Translations under genes and position numbers: made by a program | From: Casuarina equisetifolia | Lineage: Eukaryota; Streptophyta; Magnoliopsida; Fagales; Casuarinaceae | DNA length: 64,000 nucleotides | NCBI GenBank assembly: GCA_028551475.1 | Contig: CM052359.1 | Coordinates: 22,817,583-22,881,582 of the forward strand | Reading direction: 5' to 3' | Notes under the pieces: generated by a model | Seen by the model: the letters and a program-made list of their open reading frames with translations, nothing else | What the model was told of the DNA's origin: nothing | Databases searched by the model: none | Shown here: positions 12,552-28,485 of the stretch, one piece after another | How the letters are laid out: each line of letters starts with the position of its first letter | Position numbering within the stretch: position 1 is the stretch's first letter

Positions 12552-14523
12552 AGTTCTGTTACAAGAATTCTTGAAACCACAATATGATCATATGAGGTGT
12601 GACGGATTGATTTTCTTTTACAATTGAATTTGTCAAGTTAAAACGCAGTATCCAAAGAATATTCTGTGGCGATTCATTCTTCCTATTATTACTGCTCTCT
12701 ATGAGAATCCATTAGATCTTTGCTGGCTAATTTGATTTAGTAGAATTCACTGGATTGTGATGTTTTCATTGTTCTCTATTAATTTTCATATTGTCTTATG
12801 TTATTTGTTTTCTTACATATGTTTTGTTTACAATGTGTTCGACCCTAAAAGAGTCTTCTCACTAAACAAAATTCTGTACAAAAACATAAGCGTGTTAATG
12901 CTTTTGGGAAGTGTTTTGTGTATCTGTTTTCTGTACTGTGCTGTAATGTGATGCAAAATTGAGACGTATTTTATTTATTGATTGTGGGATTTATTGAAAT
13001 AACTGTTTGATGAATTTTGAGAAGTGTTTTTTTTTTTTCCCTTACCACTTAATGTGTTTATCTTGATAGAAGATGAGCCTATTTCTTGGTTATGAACTTG
13101 ATCTTAAAAAAAGAAGATAAAAAGGGGGCTGGTTGTTATCTTGTTGGGAGCCATCACTTGTGTTGTGCTGGTTGCATTTTTGTAAATAAAAATATTTAAA
13201 AATATATATATTATGACAAGTTTTATTGATAATAATAAGGCTAGGTATAATGATTATATCTCAAATAAGTATAAAAAGAAGGATATAAGTTTAACCCTCA
13301 AAGCATAAAATATAAAAAAGAAGAAGCGTGAAAGACATTGAATAACGCATATGTTTAAATTTATAATGGTATGTAATTATTTAGGCTTAATTGACCCCAC
13401 ATGAAAATAGCTACTCATAGATGAAGTAATAAATTAAAATAATTAAAAAATATTATAGACTACATGCCTATAATGAGTAGGACAGTTTGTAATTGTATTT
13501 TCCTTTCAATATAAATGTTGTATTTGTGTAGATGTTAGAATCATAGATATATATCAATAAATGAATAGTTGGTCTAGATTTTGCTTGAGAAATTGACATT
13601 TGCATATCTCCCTTATGCTATAGTTTTCAATATTTTTTTATTTTTAAGTTGATATTGGACTAAAAAAAATGAATTTGATTTAATAATATGAGGTACATGA
13701 TTCCATTTTTAACATATCTTGAAGACTTTTAGCAAGGTATAGGCTTCAATATTTACATTGCTACTTAGCATCAACTTGGTTGACAAAGCCATGATTACGC
13801 TTCTATTATGATTTTTAAGTATTTCCCATTTAACATTCTACCCCATGATGTTTGAATTATTTGTATTTAGCTTGTATTGCTCTATCGGTGGAAGTTGTCA
13901 TTTGACCCACACTCTTATTCTGAAAAGAGGTGAGTCACAAGAATTTTTAATAAACATAATATTAGTTAATCTAGAAAACTTACCTATACCTTAACTTAAA
14001 TAAGAGTGGATAGTTGTAGATCGAATGGATATCATCTTTGTTAATTTTGTTTAAAGAAATATTTTCACCCTTATGTTTTATTGAATTCCTAACCAACCAA
14101 GTCCCCCGCATGACAACACCTCCGAAGATAGCAATAATAGCTTGACTCTGATTATGTCATGATGCCTTTAAACCAAATTGGCATATAAAATATGTCACCA
14201 AATGTCCTCTAAGTTTGTTTTGCCAATGTGTTATGAATGAATAGATGATTTATCATTTCCCTTTGGGCCTTCTCATGCCAATAGTGCTTGGATGCTATTT
14301 GTATTCCTTTCCTTTACATATTGTATTCTATAATGATTTTGTAATGAATGAACTTCTACATACAAACCAATATTTAGAGATATTATCTTCTTCCATATAA
14401 ACTTTGTCCAAACCACTTTATCCTTCTTCATTCTTTGATCATGGTATACTAAATGTTAGAATTACAAATAGAAATGGTACTGCCAAAAATCTTGTCAGAA
14501 TTACAAACAGAAACGAAATCAAT
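12552..14523. other. Gene-poor AT-rich intergenic DNA
   Basis: It includes the NAC 3'UTR at the left end. No ORF of interest, no recognisable terminal repeats and no coding motif were found. The minus strand from about 14000 to 14450 has a coding-like feel with several stops and may be a decayed transposon, but no domain could be named. Confidence 0.4.
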
Positions 14524-15395
14524 GAGAACCACTTCTGAATCAAAAATTGAAAATCAATAAAAATTAAAATTCAATACATCAACCATATCTGAAGTAGAAG
14601 CGACGGTTATAAAGATAAAGCAAGCACGTGTACCATATGCACCATTTTACCAAGGAAACTCACGGACAACATAAAGACGTGCACGTGTAACTCAAGCGCG
14701 TCATCTTCTTCCTCACGCCCACGAGAGAACCACTTCTGAATCAAAAACCAAAAATCAACAAAAATTGAAATTCAATACATCGGCCATATCTGAAGTAGAA
14801 GCGATAGTTATTGAAGATAAAGCAAGTGTGTGTACCACACGTACCGTTCTACCAAGGTAACTCACGGACAACATAAAGACGCGCGTGTGTAACTCACGCG
14901 CATCATCTTCTTCCTCACGCCCATGAGAGAACCATTTCTGAATCAAAAACTAAAAATCAACAAAAATTGAAATTCAATACGTCAGCCATATCTGAAGTAG
15001 AAGCAACGGTTATTGAAGATAAAGCAAGCACGTGTACCACATGCGCCATTCTACCAAGGCAACTCACGGACAACATAAAGACGCGCGCGTGTAACTCACG
15101 CGTGTCATTTTCTTCCTCACACCCGTGAGAGAACCACTTCTAAATCAAAAACCAAAATAAAAAAAAATTAAAATTCAATACATCGGCCATATTAGAAGTA
15201 GAAGTGACGGTTATTGAAGATAAACTAAGCATGTGTACCACATGCGCCATTCTACCAAGGCAACTCATGGACAACATAAAGATGCGTAGTGTACCACACA
15301 CGCCATTCTACCATGGCAACTCACGAACAACATAAAGACGCGCATGAGTTGCACACATCTTTTTCCTCACGCCTGTAAAAGAACAAAGCTTCGTC
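14524..15395. repeat. Tandem array, ~201-202 bp unit, about four copies
   Basis: Copies begin at GAGAACCACTTCTGAATC-like sequence at 14524, 14725, 14927 and 15129, so spacing is 201, 202 and 202 bp. Copies are highly similar over their full length; the last also holds an internal duplication of about 56 bp (GTGTACCAC... near 15233 and 15289). Each unit carries ACGTG and CGCG motifs, for example CACGTG at 14625 and 14682. In unit 2 the arms GCGCGTG (14881-14887) and CACGCGC (14895-14901) form a perfect inverted repeat; unit 3 has CGCGTG-TAACT-CACGCG. No long ORF spans the unit. The array lies between the NAC and peroxidase genes and belongs to no recognised transposon. Confidence 0.9.
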
Positions 15396-18300
15396 TCCTT
15401 TGTTTGACAGTTATACAAAATAGTTGAAGGTGAAATAAAAGGCATTTTAATTAGAGGAAACGATCTCTTTACTTCAATGAAAAATAAAAAGAATCATCAA
15501 CTCTATTAATGAAATTTTTCACTCAAAATCTAAAATGTCTTAAGGTTTTTCACATCTTCGATTTTTTATAATCAATTTTCTATTGATCATCATCATTAAA
15601 AGATGATTTACGTTTGTTTTTCCAACTACTATTAAAAAGTAGTTGGAGTATACTCAAGAATCATCCAAGAAATACAAATTACTACTTTCATATTGTTCTT
15701 CATATTGCTTTTCATTTTGTTCTTCATATTTTTATTTTTATAATAATTTCTACAAGATATTGTAGAAACTATTAATTTAACTCTAAGGAGCTCAAAAATT
15801 CTCCAAAAACACTTACATCATGAACAAGCCAATCAAGATATTGATGACTTGATGTTGTTGCTTACTAAATAAATATTTTGTTACAAAGTCTTGATTCTAA
15901 AGAGCTTTTCTAACTATTAAAGCAGTTGCCCAAGCTAATTGTCCTTTTGAAACAAGCATCTACCTTCCCTAATAATCTATCTACCATGTTAAATAGCATA
16001 ATCCACCTAAGGCATAAGTATTTTTCATGTATATTCTTCTAACCTCTTCTTATTGCCTCCACATAATACACATATTTTGATTACATAATAAAAACCCATA
16101 GTAAGTGTCCTTATATGAATCTTCATGCAAACTTTCTAAGGTCTTGTATGGTCTGTTATAAATTATAAACTCTTAATCATGCTTCCTCTAAATACATACA
16201 TAAACTCTCTTTTTTAACCTTGTAACTACCATGTCCATTCTTATTTCTCCACATGAAGTTAGCAATTATTGTATTAATCTTTTGTATGACCCTTTTAGGT
16301 ATTGTATCATATCTAATTGAAACATGTAAAGTTTAATATAAATAATTCCATAATTCTATTGCTAATTCTCCTTGACAAAAAAGACGATCTAATGTTTCAT
16401 ACTTTAATGTAGAACAACATGCACATTTTGAGGTAAAAGCAAAACCTCTTCCTTGAACTCTATCATCTGTTGGAAATCCATTAGAATATTCTTTATCAAT
16501 GTCCACTTACCTCCTTGATATAAGAATTTAGTCATCCAATTATGTATCAAATCCTCGTAAACCATGCCCAAGAAAGAACAAGAAAACAACGAGATTCTTG
16601 TACGAAAGCATTGTGAAAGTCTTACGTTTCGGAAAACGTACAATATTTCAAGCTCTAGAAGACCAACACAGGCGATACGTGGCGTCAGGGGCTATCCTGG
16701 TTTATTTATGATTAAAACATTTTTAATTAGGAAAAAAAAGACAAGGGTTAAAACTGGACAACAAATTCTGCTGCGATGTTTCGTGAGATGACAGTTGGTG
16801 AGCTAACTAGTTGAAAGTCGAATTTACTGACTTGTTCCCCATCTTCTCTTTTGGTAGTCAGAATTAATAATTGGTCACGTAGCCCGTTCCCATCCTGTCC
16901 ATTCCTCCTAGGCCACATCTTTTTCCTCTAGTCATGGACCAACGGTTCTCAATAATAACATTAAATAAAAAACACAAGGTCATGTCACTTATCTGAAAGA
17001 GAAACAGGTTAGGTCCAATGACAAACACGACCACTGTGGATGGACAGAACGGTGGCTCCAATAGTTATGTACCCTGTTAGCTATTGTTTTCATCATTTTG
17101 TCAAAATAGTAGATTTGACTCCTACCTTTAAATAATGCATAACCCAAATATTTGATTTACAAGTCCGCAAATAAGAAGTTTGTAATCTCTTTAACAAAAT
17201 GTTTCTGGTATAGGTTCAACTTCACCGATACTATCATTCTAGTTTAAATAGTTATATGCTTCACACCAAGTAATATGCAAATGTTTCATTGTTCTTAGGC
17301 TCCCTTCGCATCATACTTATAAAGAACAAAAGAGCTACTCGTTTAATATCAAACTAAAAAGACATACCATTTCTTTTGCATTGCTAACATAATTTTCTTT
17401 CAAGAAAAGGATGCTAATTCATATAAAGGGATGGGCATTCATAAATAAATCATTACAAAATTATGTTGGCCTCGTATAAACTCTTACATGAATATTGTTT
17501 ATCTCATAAGCTCCCATTCAAGGGAATGTGAATCTAATTTTACAGTCTCAACTTTCGTTTGTCCATCCTTTCTTGATCAATGACTACACTTAACAAAACT
17601 ATGTATGTGTTAAGAAGGCCTCAACACCCCTAAAAGGATTCAATCGGAAGTGAGAGAACTCCACTTATATGGTCGTTAACTTAGCCACCCTGAACCGATG
17701 TGGGAGAGTTACAAACTACACAATAGTATGACTAAATTGTTCTATTCGCAATTTGAAGAAAAAGGCTTTTGAGAATGAAGCTGATGAATTTTTTCTTGTT
17801 TCTTATTTAACATATTTGGGATCCTTCTTCACCTAAAATGACTAATTTATGATTTCGCATATTCTTTCACCTATCTAAATTACGAAATAACAAATTGATA
17901 TGTAAACTGCAAGATAAAGCTTGAATTTCAGCAAGTTAAAGATTAGGATAGATGACACAGTTTTGTAGTTTACAAAGGAAAAAGATAAATATATGTTTAA
18001 GTTAGTATGGTCGATTATATTATCTAATTTATTCTAAAGCTACATTATTAGAGATTAATCACTCTTAACATGATTATAGATCATATGCACTACTCCAAAT
18101 TACTCATAAAAGAGTCATGAACTTCTTGTCCTACTTTTCTGATTTGTTGTGAGTGTGGATTCTCCACCTCAATTTAATTAGAATCACATTGCAAATTTAG
18201 CTTCATAACTACCCCTTTCCACACAAAACGCATTGATCATAGAGATCTCTTCTAAAAAAGAAAATAAGTGAACTATCCATATCTTTTACTCAAGTTTGAA

Positions 18301-18780
18301 TATAACTTTCTAAATGATGATATTGCTTTCAGTCGAGGATAAACTACCTAATTTAGCAAATACTGTAACTGTTTCTGTGGTCTTGAATGAGGCACTGGGT
18401 TTTCGAATTGGTCTCAAGGGGATGTTCTTGGATTAGCCCAACGCCGCTGAAGTAGCCCAAGAGATTTTATCAAACAACATCTTAAGTTATAGCATACAAT
18501 TAAAATGTGTTTTCTTTACAGTACCTCCTTTTCATCATGTGTTTGAAAATATGACTACAAGTTACGATTACAGTAAATTAGATTATGCTATATTTAATTT
18601 TCTTTCTTTTAACCAAATAATCAGGTAGGATTTGAGTAAAGATGTCTAACGTAAATGAAAAAAGGTAATTAAAAAAAATTTGTCAAAACAAAATACTTAA
18701 GACTAGAATACATTATTGTTGCTATTTCTTATTTATAGAGCATCACCAACCCATATCAATCAAAATTAGAAAGATATCTC
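15396..18780. other. AT-rich intergenic DNA, possible decayed element on the minus strand
   Basis: No intact gene. A 79-codon minus-strand ORF at 16404-16643 (with NWMTKFLYQGGKWTLIKN) and neighbouring frame-broken coding-like sequence to about 15900 may be the end of an old transposable element, but the family could not be assigned. Near 17610-17720 there is a short CTCCACTTATATGG-containing stretch of unknown nature. The rest is low-complexity AT-rich DNA. Confidence 0.35.
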
Positions 18781-19440
18781 CCGAGATTTGTATAATATTC
18801 TTCTTTCGGCAGTGTGTGTAAAATATTATTTTTATCGGATTAGGATAAGTCAAGCATCACTGACTTTGAATTACGCGATCCTAAAAGGTCGGTCGATGGG
18901 ACTTCTCCGGCCTCAACCGACCAGTCACTGGTCGGACCCTTTCTTTCCTTTTTTTATAAGACGGATTCCATGTTCCTTGCAGATTATGGCTGACGTTAAG
19001 TTCTGCATAAACCAATACAATCCAGACGTGTGTTCTCCATTTTGCTCATAGACAAGGATCATCCTCGACAAGATGATTACAGATCTTAATCCGGATTACC
19101 CAGTTGCGGCAGGGATAGGATCATAAGGGTTCGACACTTGGAAGATGTTCCTTCAATCTATCCCTAACTTTACCCGTAGAGTTGTCAGAAAATCCTGACC
19201 TCTGGAAGTACTTTTGACAGTGTAGCAGGACGAGACACAACCCCTAGGCGAAGGAAGGGGACCTCACTGTAGGTCTCTGTGGTCCAAGTTGAAAGGGGAG
19301 TCGGCAGTTCCTTCAAACATGGACCATCCTGTAGCCAACACAGAAGCTATTGATCTTTCAACTTCGAGATTGACTTACTGTGGGGGAGGAGATAGTTTTT
19401 GAGGGCTGAAGTAGTTTTTAATTTTGCGTTGATCGGTGGA
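18780..19440 (+). pseudogene. GC-richer, coding-like relic with stop codons (unrecognised)
   Basis: This 660-bp patch is clearly richer in G+C than its flanks. One plus-strand frame reads through a coding-like sequence interrupted by stops near 19048, 19123 and 19196; pieces include DKMITDLNPDYPVAAGIG and GFDTWKMFLQSIPNFTRRVV. At 18917-18935 there is a near-perfect palindrome, CCGACCAGT-c-ACTGGTCGG. The sequence may be a decayed mobile element or captured gene fragment. I recognise no domain. Confidence 0.25.
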
Positions 19441-20039
19441 TCTCAGACTTATTTATAATCAAACCAAATCTTGCAAGAAATTTATATTTATACGTGAATG
19501 TTTTTTATTGGAATTAAGTGTATTTTTTATCAAAAGGAAGTGCTTATGCTGTGTAATGAAAGTGGTATATGGGTATCAAATTCTCTCAACGTGCTTCAAA
19601 CTTCCACTATATAATGTCCATTACAGTATAGAATTCTGATACTCCACTCAAAAGAAAAAGAGAATACAAATGGAAGAAGGAATTTCATAAAATTGGACAG
19701 ACATGTCATGTTTTTCTATTCACATTCTAATGTCAAAATACGGTTCTAGCACTACATAAAGTCATTAGCTAAGCACTTTTGAGTGGCAATTCAAAGAGGA
19801 CAAGATTTTCCTAGTGATCTTCCTGGTGTAGAATCGGAAGTGGGAGTGACGCCTTTTCTTAGAAGAAATAATTTCGGATAGGGACCTTACTTGCATACAG
19901 CGAAGTACATTAATGGAACTGATCAACCATAGTTGGCTCACCATTATTACGAAGGGACTATGTTCAGAGGAAGATTAAAAAGGAAAGGTGCTATAATTAT
20001 TATCAATCACAATAAAGAAGATCTTTAGGAACTTTTTCA

Positions 20040-20225
20040 CCTACTGGCGAAAAGCCTAACGTGCTGTTCATCTTGTATTCTTCTTCTGCGGTGACGCCGG
20101 GTTGGTTGACGTGCAGGGAAGCTGTTCCTTACAAGCCAAAACTTGTTGCCCTCAGCAGCCACTTGGGTGTCGATGATGGAACAAAGTGCATGCAGAAGTG
20201 TCATGGTTGGCACACACAAGTTCAT
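20040..20225 (-). pseudogene. Coding-like fragment, weakly papain-like (very uncertain)
   Basis: The minus strand encodes GNKFWLVRNSF, which resembles the segment around the active-site Asn of papain-like cysteine proteases (KYWLVKNSWG). The following sequence does not continue as such a protease; a different frame becomes open (PGVTAEEEYKMNSTLGFS), as in a frameshifted relic. No start, splice sites or catalytic Cys/His region are present nearby. A chance match is possible. Confidence 0.15.
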
Positions 20226-20576
20226 CTACGACACCTTATCTTAAGTTGGGTAACTATAGTATTTATTTCATCGTTTTCTTCTCCTTCTCGTAGATTGACT
20301 TATACAAGGAGGATGAGAAGATGTGTTATATAGAAGGTAGAAGTTACCACAAGTCATTTAATGTCTTGACCATATATTTTTCTTACACCTTGATTGGTCA
20401 ACTCACTTGTGGTTTGCCTTTTAAAAGCAGAATTGTGGGATGCATTGACAGCCATGCAAAATGGAAAAAAGAACAGAGAAAGAAGAAAATATATGCCCAT
20501 CACACTTTCACCGATGAAGATAATTAAAAGATAAAGAAAAGTAGAAAGTGAAAAAAGAGGATGGAGCCGAGAAGGC

Positions 20577-20584
20577 TATAAAAA
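20577..20584 (+). promoter_or_regulatory. TATA box of the peroxidase gene
   Basis: TATAAAAA lies 57-64 bp before the ATG at 20641, leaving room for a start site near 20610 and a leader of about 30 nt. The in-frame ATG at 20548 is upstream of this box and so unlikely to be used. Confidence 0.6.
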
Positions 20585-20640
20585 GCGAATTCAAGTCACC
20601 AAGTTGGACCATTCCACATCCACCCCCCAGGGCACCAAAA

Positions 20641-22373
<1,733 letters not shown>

Positions 22374-23759
22374 GGGGGAAACATCGACGTATGAAAGGCA
22401 ACATTAGAAAACTAGTCTCTTAAGTATCTAATGTAATGTTTTGGTTGGAGTATATTAAAAAAGCGTAATAATATGACCCTACAAATACTTTTTACCAGCT
22501 TGTTCTAGAGTTCTCTTTTTCTCTTTTTACTAATCTTTTCACCCCTTTTTCTTGTTTTTAGCAACTTTTAGAGCCTTTGTGATATGTTATTGTTTCCGAA
22601 TTTCTGAAAAGAGAACAGGAAAATAATGAAACATCAAGTTAAATACTACCCTTATAATTTGCCATCAATTTAACTCATAATGAATTGGTAATTTAATGAA
22701 CTATAAGAATAAAGGTTCTTATAAATTATTTCATAACATATTATCCATTTACAGAGTTAAACATACTTTATTGATATTATCCATGTATTGCTACAAGTTT
22801 TTACTTTAATTAAAAAAATGATCATGCATTATTAAAGTCCTACTTAAGAATTGTTTTTTAAAATGAGACATATAAGAAGAATGAGCTTCTTGACAAGGCT
22901 CCAAGTTAAACTTTCATCATAACTAGTAATTAAACAATAGAATTCATATTCTTGCAGTAATTTTTTTCCTTTTTTAAGTTACATTCAAGCATATTTTGGT
23001 TCTGGCTTCCACTAAAAGTATCCTAAACATCCCCCACAATAACCCCTTTTGAATTAAATTTGCAGGAGTATTGATGGCACTACAAAGCAAAGTGCAAGGA
23101 TAACATGTAATGGAGACAGGAATATTCTTTCATAAAAAACGAAACATCTACAGAAGTATGCAGTGCATAAGATTGTGCGTCATCCTTTGTCCTAATCAAT
23201 GGCGGTTTCAGTTGCCTTACTGTTCACTGTTCTACAAAAAGCAGATATTGATATTTGCCATGATTCTAGAGGCAGGAACGCAGAAGGGGGACCATTCAAT
23301 GCATCTTTGGACTTTTCCCAGGATTATACTGCCAACTTGCCGGGAAAATCAAACACCTTTTTTTAACGTTGCAGGACGATAGAGAGAGCTTATGCATACC
23401 GGTGGTCCACTTGAGTTTACTGCTGTTGAGGAAATTGCGTACTGCTTGAAGAAAACGAGCAGACTGTGACAGCGCCATGCTACTAGTGTGTGGCTCTCAC
23501 TCTCACGACGGTGCCATTCCACTGGAATGATATTGACATTACTCCACAAGACCGGAGCTCGGTAAAAGACCGTGTAAAGTCCTGAATCTAAGATAATGCT
23601 GATTTCTCACATTATGAGTATTAATATATTGGTTTGTGTTTAACATAGTATAAAAGACTATTAGATAGTATAGATGTTCAATATAAAATTGTTAAAGTGT
23701 GAGTATGTCTATCTAATTAAATGTAAGGGTGTTTGTTGACTTCACAAGTTGAACTTTGG

Positions 23760-23815
23760 GGTAAAAATAAATTTTTTAACATGGTATTAGAGTTTAGACT
23801 CTTTCTTAACGTCTC
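23760..23815 (+). repeat. LTR-end/primer-binding-site-like scar
   Basis: TTTTTTAACATGGTATTAGAGTTT resembles the junction of a plant LTR end (…ACA) with a tRNA-iMet primer-binding site (TGGTATCAGAG in intact elements). A related AACATGGTATCTAAAT string occurs at 59735-59755. No partner LTR or coding region is visible, so it would be a remnant of a TRIM or copia element. Confidence 0.3.
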
Positions 23816-24281
23816 TACTATGGTAAGGAGGCATGTTAATGGTATAGATGTCCCGTTTCAAATTGCTTTGGTATGAGTGTACGTATCTAGTTAAATATGA
23901 GTATATCGCTAAATTTCATAAATTGAGTCTTGGGATGAGAATGAATGTTTTAACAAAAAAAGTTGTTCCACATTTTTATTATCCTATTATGATATTCATG
24001 TGTTCAAGTGTTCAAGTATTCGATATATTCAAGCATCTTATTCTCCAAGAGATTAATCTTAAATATTGAATCATTTCAAATAATATAAAACAAAAGGAAA
24101 AAAGAACAACTCCTACTATATTTTGGATTAAAATTGAAGATTTATATACTTCCCATTTTCATATAACAGAGTTTAGCTGTCACCATTCGCGTAGAGTTTC
24201 AGCTGAAGTAAAACCCACTTAAGATTCTCCTTTGCTATACAGAAGACAGGTCAGCTGCATAGACATAAAGGGAGTCCATGG

Positions 24282-24392
24282 ATGGCTGATGAAAAGGATG
24301 GGTTTCGAGAAGGAGACGACTATTCCTTTGGTGGCGCAGTCAAGCTTTGTGGCGTGGAAGATAACCGGGTCTTTCAGAAGTTCGAAAAGTGA
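24282..24392 (+). CDS. Small ORF, 36 aa, unrecognised
   Basis: ATG at 24282, TGA at 24390-24392. The product is acidic and hydrophilic (MADEKDGFREGDDYSFGG...VFQKFEK). No splice partner, signal peptide or known motif. It could be a relic exon or chance; it is listed because composition differs from the AT-rich surroundings. Confidence 0.15.
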   Translation: MADEKDGFREGDDYSFGGAVKLCGVEDNRVFQKFEK

Positions 24393-26112
24393 AGGTTGAC
24401 TTAAAACGTGTCTGCCTTTCTTGTCTGCATCCTTTTCTGTTTAGTCTGACTCATCTGCAACCTCAATGGTTGCTTACTGTAGATTAAGGAATTGAGCTTC
24501 TGGGATGTATTTTAAGTTGCATAGCCTTTTACAGAAGGAAAAAGGAAAGAGATAACAAAAGCGAAAGCCTTCAAATGACCGTATGCTTGACACCAATAGT
24601 CACATCTCTGCAAAACTTAGTGGTGCTCTTCCCACTATTGTATGAGTCGTAACGCCTGCAAGATTTAGTGGAGCTCTTCCAACTATCGTAGAGTCGTAAC
24701 ACTTGCAACATCCTTTTTTGACGGAGTCGCATTGCTAAAATAAGATGTTTGTGCAAGCGTGAACCCATTTCTTCATGGGAAGTGTCTCTGCCATAGAGAA
24801 TATGTTGTAATGGAAATCCAATTAAGCGCCGACGGGGTGAGCACTTAGGGCAATGGAGTTTGTGGGGATGACCGAACTTCAGACGACACTTCCACTTTCA
24901 GAAATTGATCCCAATGACATCCGGCACCAGAATCTGAGTTCAAAAAGTATATTTTAGAGAAGAACTCGAAAACAACCATGCAGAAACTTTAAAGCAAATC
25001 GAAGCAATGCTTGCTTTCTCAGATATTCACTATATAGTCGTAGTTAAATCACCCAGAACTCGCTTGTACCTAAAAGAAAATCTTAGAACTCCACTAACCT
25101 AGATTTGCTCTAGATCCTCTATCGGGAGGCCCCCAAGACTACAAGCTATTTTTGATACTATGTTTTTATAATATGTTGATGGGTTAGCTGTAGCTGGGAA
25201 GCTAGCATTTATTTTCGTTGAAAATTTCTTGCTACATGCAAGTCCTTCAAACCAAAAAAACTGGCATTCTTCTAATAAAGCATAATTGGTTTTGCAGTAC
25301 TGAAAATGATAAATGAATCATCAGATGAGAGGCCTGTACCATGTTATTGCAATTAGTTAATGTTGTTTTCTTCTTTTTAATCTTATATTTTTTTCCTTTT
25401 CTAAGCGAAGTACAAAGAGGCAGCCACCAGTCCCAAAAAGAGAAGAAGCCAACAGGAGCGGGTTGTAAAATGGGCCATTGCATGTTCCAAACAAGACCTC
25501 AATCTTAAAGTTGAAGAAAGGCCCTGAGGATGAGATTTCTGAACGCGTCAAGAAGGCCTACGAGAAGTGGAGGGCAAAGGTCTCTTATTTAGGTGATGGG
25601 TCAGGTTAGAATTGTAAAGAGGTGGGAACAAACGGATTCCTTAAAAGGCCAGGCATCTGACGAGATTTTGCAGCCTTGTGGAATAAGTAGTTCTCACATA
25701 CAACGTTAGCGTCCTAAGCAGAAATAGACAAACCCAATTCAGAACTTCCATGCACCACGCTGACTGACATAAGAACGTGTAAACGAAAGAATATGTGGCA
25801 TTTCTGCACCACTACACTAGCCACATAAAAAAGGGCAAGGCTAATCAATTTTAGCCAATACCATTAGGAGATAATATATAGAAGCCATTGTATACGATGA
25901 TGCACCCATTTCACGATCAAAAAACCAAATTCTCACATTCAAGATACCCAGATCCGCAGAGTATAATAGCAACCAAAACCCCCAATGGTAGTTCATACTG
26001 GGAACAATCGAATGTCAAAATGGAAGTGTCTTGAAATCTAAAGATCAATCAAAAACCTTATCCTAAATCGATCCAGACAACACTCCCTCGCCGACCAAAG
26101 AAATTTTGAGAC

Positions 26113-28190
<2,078 letters not shown>

Positions 28191-28284
28191 TTTCGATGGA
28201 GCCGCTCCCTACGGCCGCCGAGAGATGAGAAGTGCCGCCTCAGGGTCTCTCTCCCGCTCCACTGGCCGCTCCTATAATCGATTC

Positions 28285-28485
28285 TAGGGTTTTAGTTGCG
28301 GCTCAGAGGCTTTATATAGGTGAGGGGCAATTATTCAGTGTTTCAGAGTTAGGGTGGTTATTCAGGGTTTTTGGGTATTTCCCAACTGGACGCCATCGAG
28401 CCCTTAACTCAAACTAGTATGGGCCGTCAAGGAAAGAAGATTGGTTCAGTGTTGCCAGTTAATTTGGGCCTGAAGGCCCGTTTAA
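28285..28485 (-). promoter_or_regulatory. Ribosomal-protein-type promoter: telo-box, TATA box, site II elements
   Basis: Read on the minus strand toward the eS6 gene: TGGGCC/GGCCCA-type site II elements at 28420-28425 and 28465-28470 (with GGCCCG beside the second), a TATATAAA box at 28311-28318, and a telo-box AAACCCTA at 28285-28292. The order and spacing are typical of plant ribosomal protein promoters, where TCP factors bind site II. Transcription would start near 28280. Confidence 0.65.

Larger units (their letters stand above)
22374..26112. other. Intergenic region between peroxidase and eS6 genes
   Basis: The left end is the peroxidase 3'UTR. No complete gene was found. Three patches stand out: an LTR/primer-site-like scar at 23760-23810; a short ORF at 24282-24392; and a coding-like stretch at 25508-25606 (KGPEDEISERVKKAYEKWRA, ended by a stop). 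The last two have good amino-acid composition but no recognised family and no gene structure. The rest is AT-rich and featureless. Confidence 0.4.

Noticed and set aside
16404-16643. 79-codon minus ORF as part of a LINE
   Set aside because: Suggestive wording only; no RT or endonuclease motif nearby, so the family was not assigned.
20548-20640. Upstream in-frame ATG extending the peroxidase by 31 residues
   Set aside because: It lies upstream of the TATA box at 20577 and would bury the signal peptide.
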